The translations under genes and the position numbers were made by a program. 5,458 nucleotides of DNA. Source: Rectinema sp003452735 (lineage in GTDB: Bacteria > Spirochaetota > Spirochaetia > Treponematales > Rectinemataceae). A model generated the notes under the pieces. The model saw only the letters and a program-made list of their open reading frames with translations, was not told where the DNA came from and did not search any database. Below are positions 4,869 through 5,458 of this stretch, piece after piece (positions within the stretch are counted from its first letter, which is position 1; each line of letters begins with the position of its first letter). The stretch covers positions 1 to 5,458 of the forward strand of contig DAOOGR010000090.1 of NCBI GenBank assembly GCA_035415815.1, read 5' to 3'.

Positions 4869-4941
4869 AGATTGTTTTGCTGTTTTATGGAACGCCATGC
4901 TAGTGGCGCATGTCGATAATTTGATATAGTAGCGAATGCAG

Positions 4942-4946
4942 AGAGG
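4942..4946 (+). promoter_or_regulatory. Ribosome binding site of the Wzz-family gene
   Basis: AGAGG within a purine run at 4941-4951, five bases before the ATG at 4952. It settles the start of the Wzz gene. A possible -10 (TATAGT at 4925-4930) is present, but no convincing -35 accompanies it. Confidence 0.65.
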
Positions 4947-4951
4947 AAGGA

Positions 4952-5458
4952 ATGTCAGATCAGAAATTAGAAATGGAAGGTCAGCCTGTGCAGGGCAGCC
5001 TAGAGAAAAGCAAAGATAGCGATGAGATCAGCTTACTCGACCTCGTTGCGGTGCTCTGGAAGCGCAAGTGGCTCGTCATTGCCATAACCGGCCTTGTAGC
5101 CTTCGGCTCGCTTGCCTATGCGCTGGGCTCGCTGCTTCTGCCTCCCGACAAGAGCTATCTGCCAAATGTCTACACGCCTAAGGCAACAATGCTCATTTCA
5201 TCGGGGACCTCAAGCAGCCTTTCGTCACTGCTATCATCGTCGGGCCTCTCGGGCCTTGCGGGCATGGCGGGTGTTTCAGCAGGAGGTAATGCGAATCAGC
5301 AGCTTGCAAAAGTATTGGCCACCTCCAACACAACGCTCGATAGGCTCAACGAAAGGTTCAATTTCGCCGAGCATTACAAGATGAAGGAGCCAAAGGTAGC
5401 AGGGGTAAGAAAAGCTATCTCCAATAATCTGTCGGCCACTATTGATGAAAAGTCGAAT
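4952..5458 (+). CDS. Wzz/GumC-type polysaccharide chain-length regulator, N-terminal part
   Basis: The frame is open from the ATG at 4952 to the right edge, giving 169 residues of a longer protein. Wzz proteins form inner-membrane oligomers with a large periplasmic domain that set polymer length for the Wzy polymerase. Seen: an acidic cytoplasmic N-terminus; DEISLLDLVAVLWKRKW at residues 24-40, the family's entry motif; a membrane segment, LVIAITGLVAFGSLAYAL, at 41-58; then LPPDKSYLPNVYTPKATMLI at 63-82, the first periplasmic strand. A Ser/Gly-rich low-complexity stretch follows at 83-112, and then helical NQQLAKVLATSNTTLDRLNE at 115-134. The second membrane segment and any kinase domain lie beyond the edge, so a bacterial tyrosine-kinase fusion cannot be excluded. 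It is GC-richer than the TA genes and returns the window to polysaccharide functions. Confidence 0.9.
   Translation, partial: MSDQKLEMEGQPVQGSLEKSKDSDEISLLDLVAVLWKRKWLVIAITGLVAFGSLAYALGSLLLPPDKSYLPNVYTPKATMLISSGTSSSLSSLLSSSGLSGLAGMAGVSAGGNANQQLAKVLATSNTTLDRLNERFNFAEHYKMKEPKVAGVRKAISNNLSATIDEKSN

Noticed and set aside
4893..4908. Hairpin CGCCA/TGGCG upstream of the Wzz gene as a terminator or attenuator
   Set aside because: Only five pairs and no following T-run; could be chance, and no leader peptide accompanies it.
4735..4929. Small plus-strand ORF between VapC and Wzz
   Set aside because: Non-ATG start, no ribosome site, runs through degenerate repeat words and AT-rich sequence, and the peptide resembles nothing known to me.

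Overview
This window looks like a variable stretch of a surface-polysaccharide (O-antigen, capsule or exopolysaccharide) locus in a Gram-negative-type bacterium. The evidence is a sugar-nucleotide 4,6-dehydratase, an initiating phosphoglycosyl transferase, a dTDP-glucose 4,6-dehydratase relic and a Wzz-type chain-length protein. The protein sequences recall spirochaete-like relatives, but that is an impression from memory and the sequence does not prove it. No rRNA, tRNA, IS element or CRISPR array was found.

Layout from left to right. (1) At 1-847 lies the 3' end of an ABC/AAA-type ATPase gene, followed with a 4-base overlap by a small protein carrying a PD-(D/E)XK-like nuclease signature. 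This pair resembles an ATPase-nuclease defence module. (2) At 912-2785 lies a tightly coupled two-gene polysaccharide operon: a FlaA1/CapD-type UDP-GlcNAc 4,6-dehydratase-like SDR and a monotopic phosphoglycosyl transferase. (3) At 2880-3277 is a decayed rfbB (dTDP-glucose 4,6-dehydratase). It keeps its ribosome binding site, part of its N-terminal half and its C-terminal tail, but has lost two internal blocks and the reading frame. (4) At 3399-3897 on the minus strand is a RelB/RelE-like toxin-antitoxin (TA) pair with its own promoter and a phased operator. (5) At 4091-4722 on the plus strand is a Phd/VapB-VapC TA pair whose promoter predicts a leaderless transcript. (6) From 4952 to the right edge is the start of a Wzz-family chain-length regulator.

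The most striking feature is a family of short, degenerate, same-direction repeats built on ATCCTGT-type words (ATCCTGTAAATCC and variants). They occupy the gap between every pair of functional modules and are absent inside the intact genes. The RelBE module is bracketed by two 30-base copies that differ at one position. This suggests that the repeats mark points where modules were gained, exchanged or lost, and that the locus is a cassette-like assembly. The mechanism is inferred, not shown.

The dehydratase, the sugar transferase and Wzz would act in sugar-nucleotide synthesis, loading of the first sugar on the lipid carrier, and control of polymer length respectively. The TA pairs and the ATPase-nuclease pair are accessory genes.
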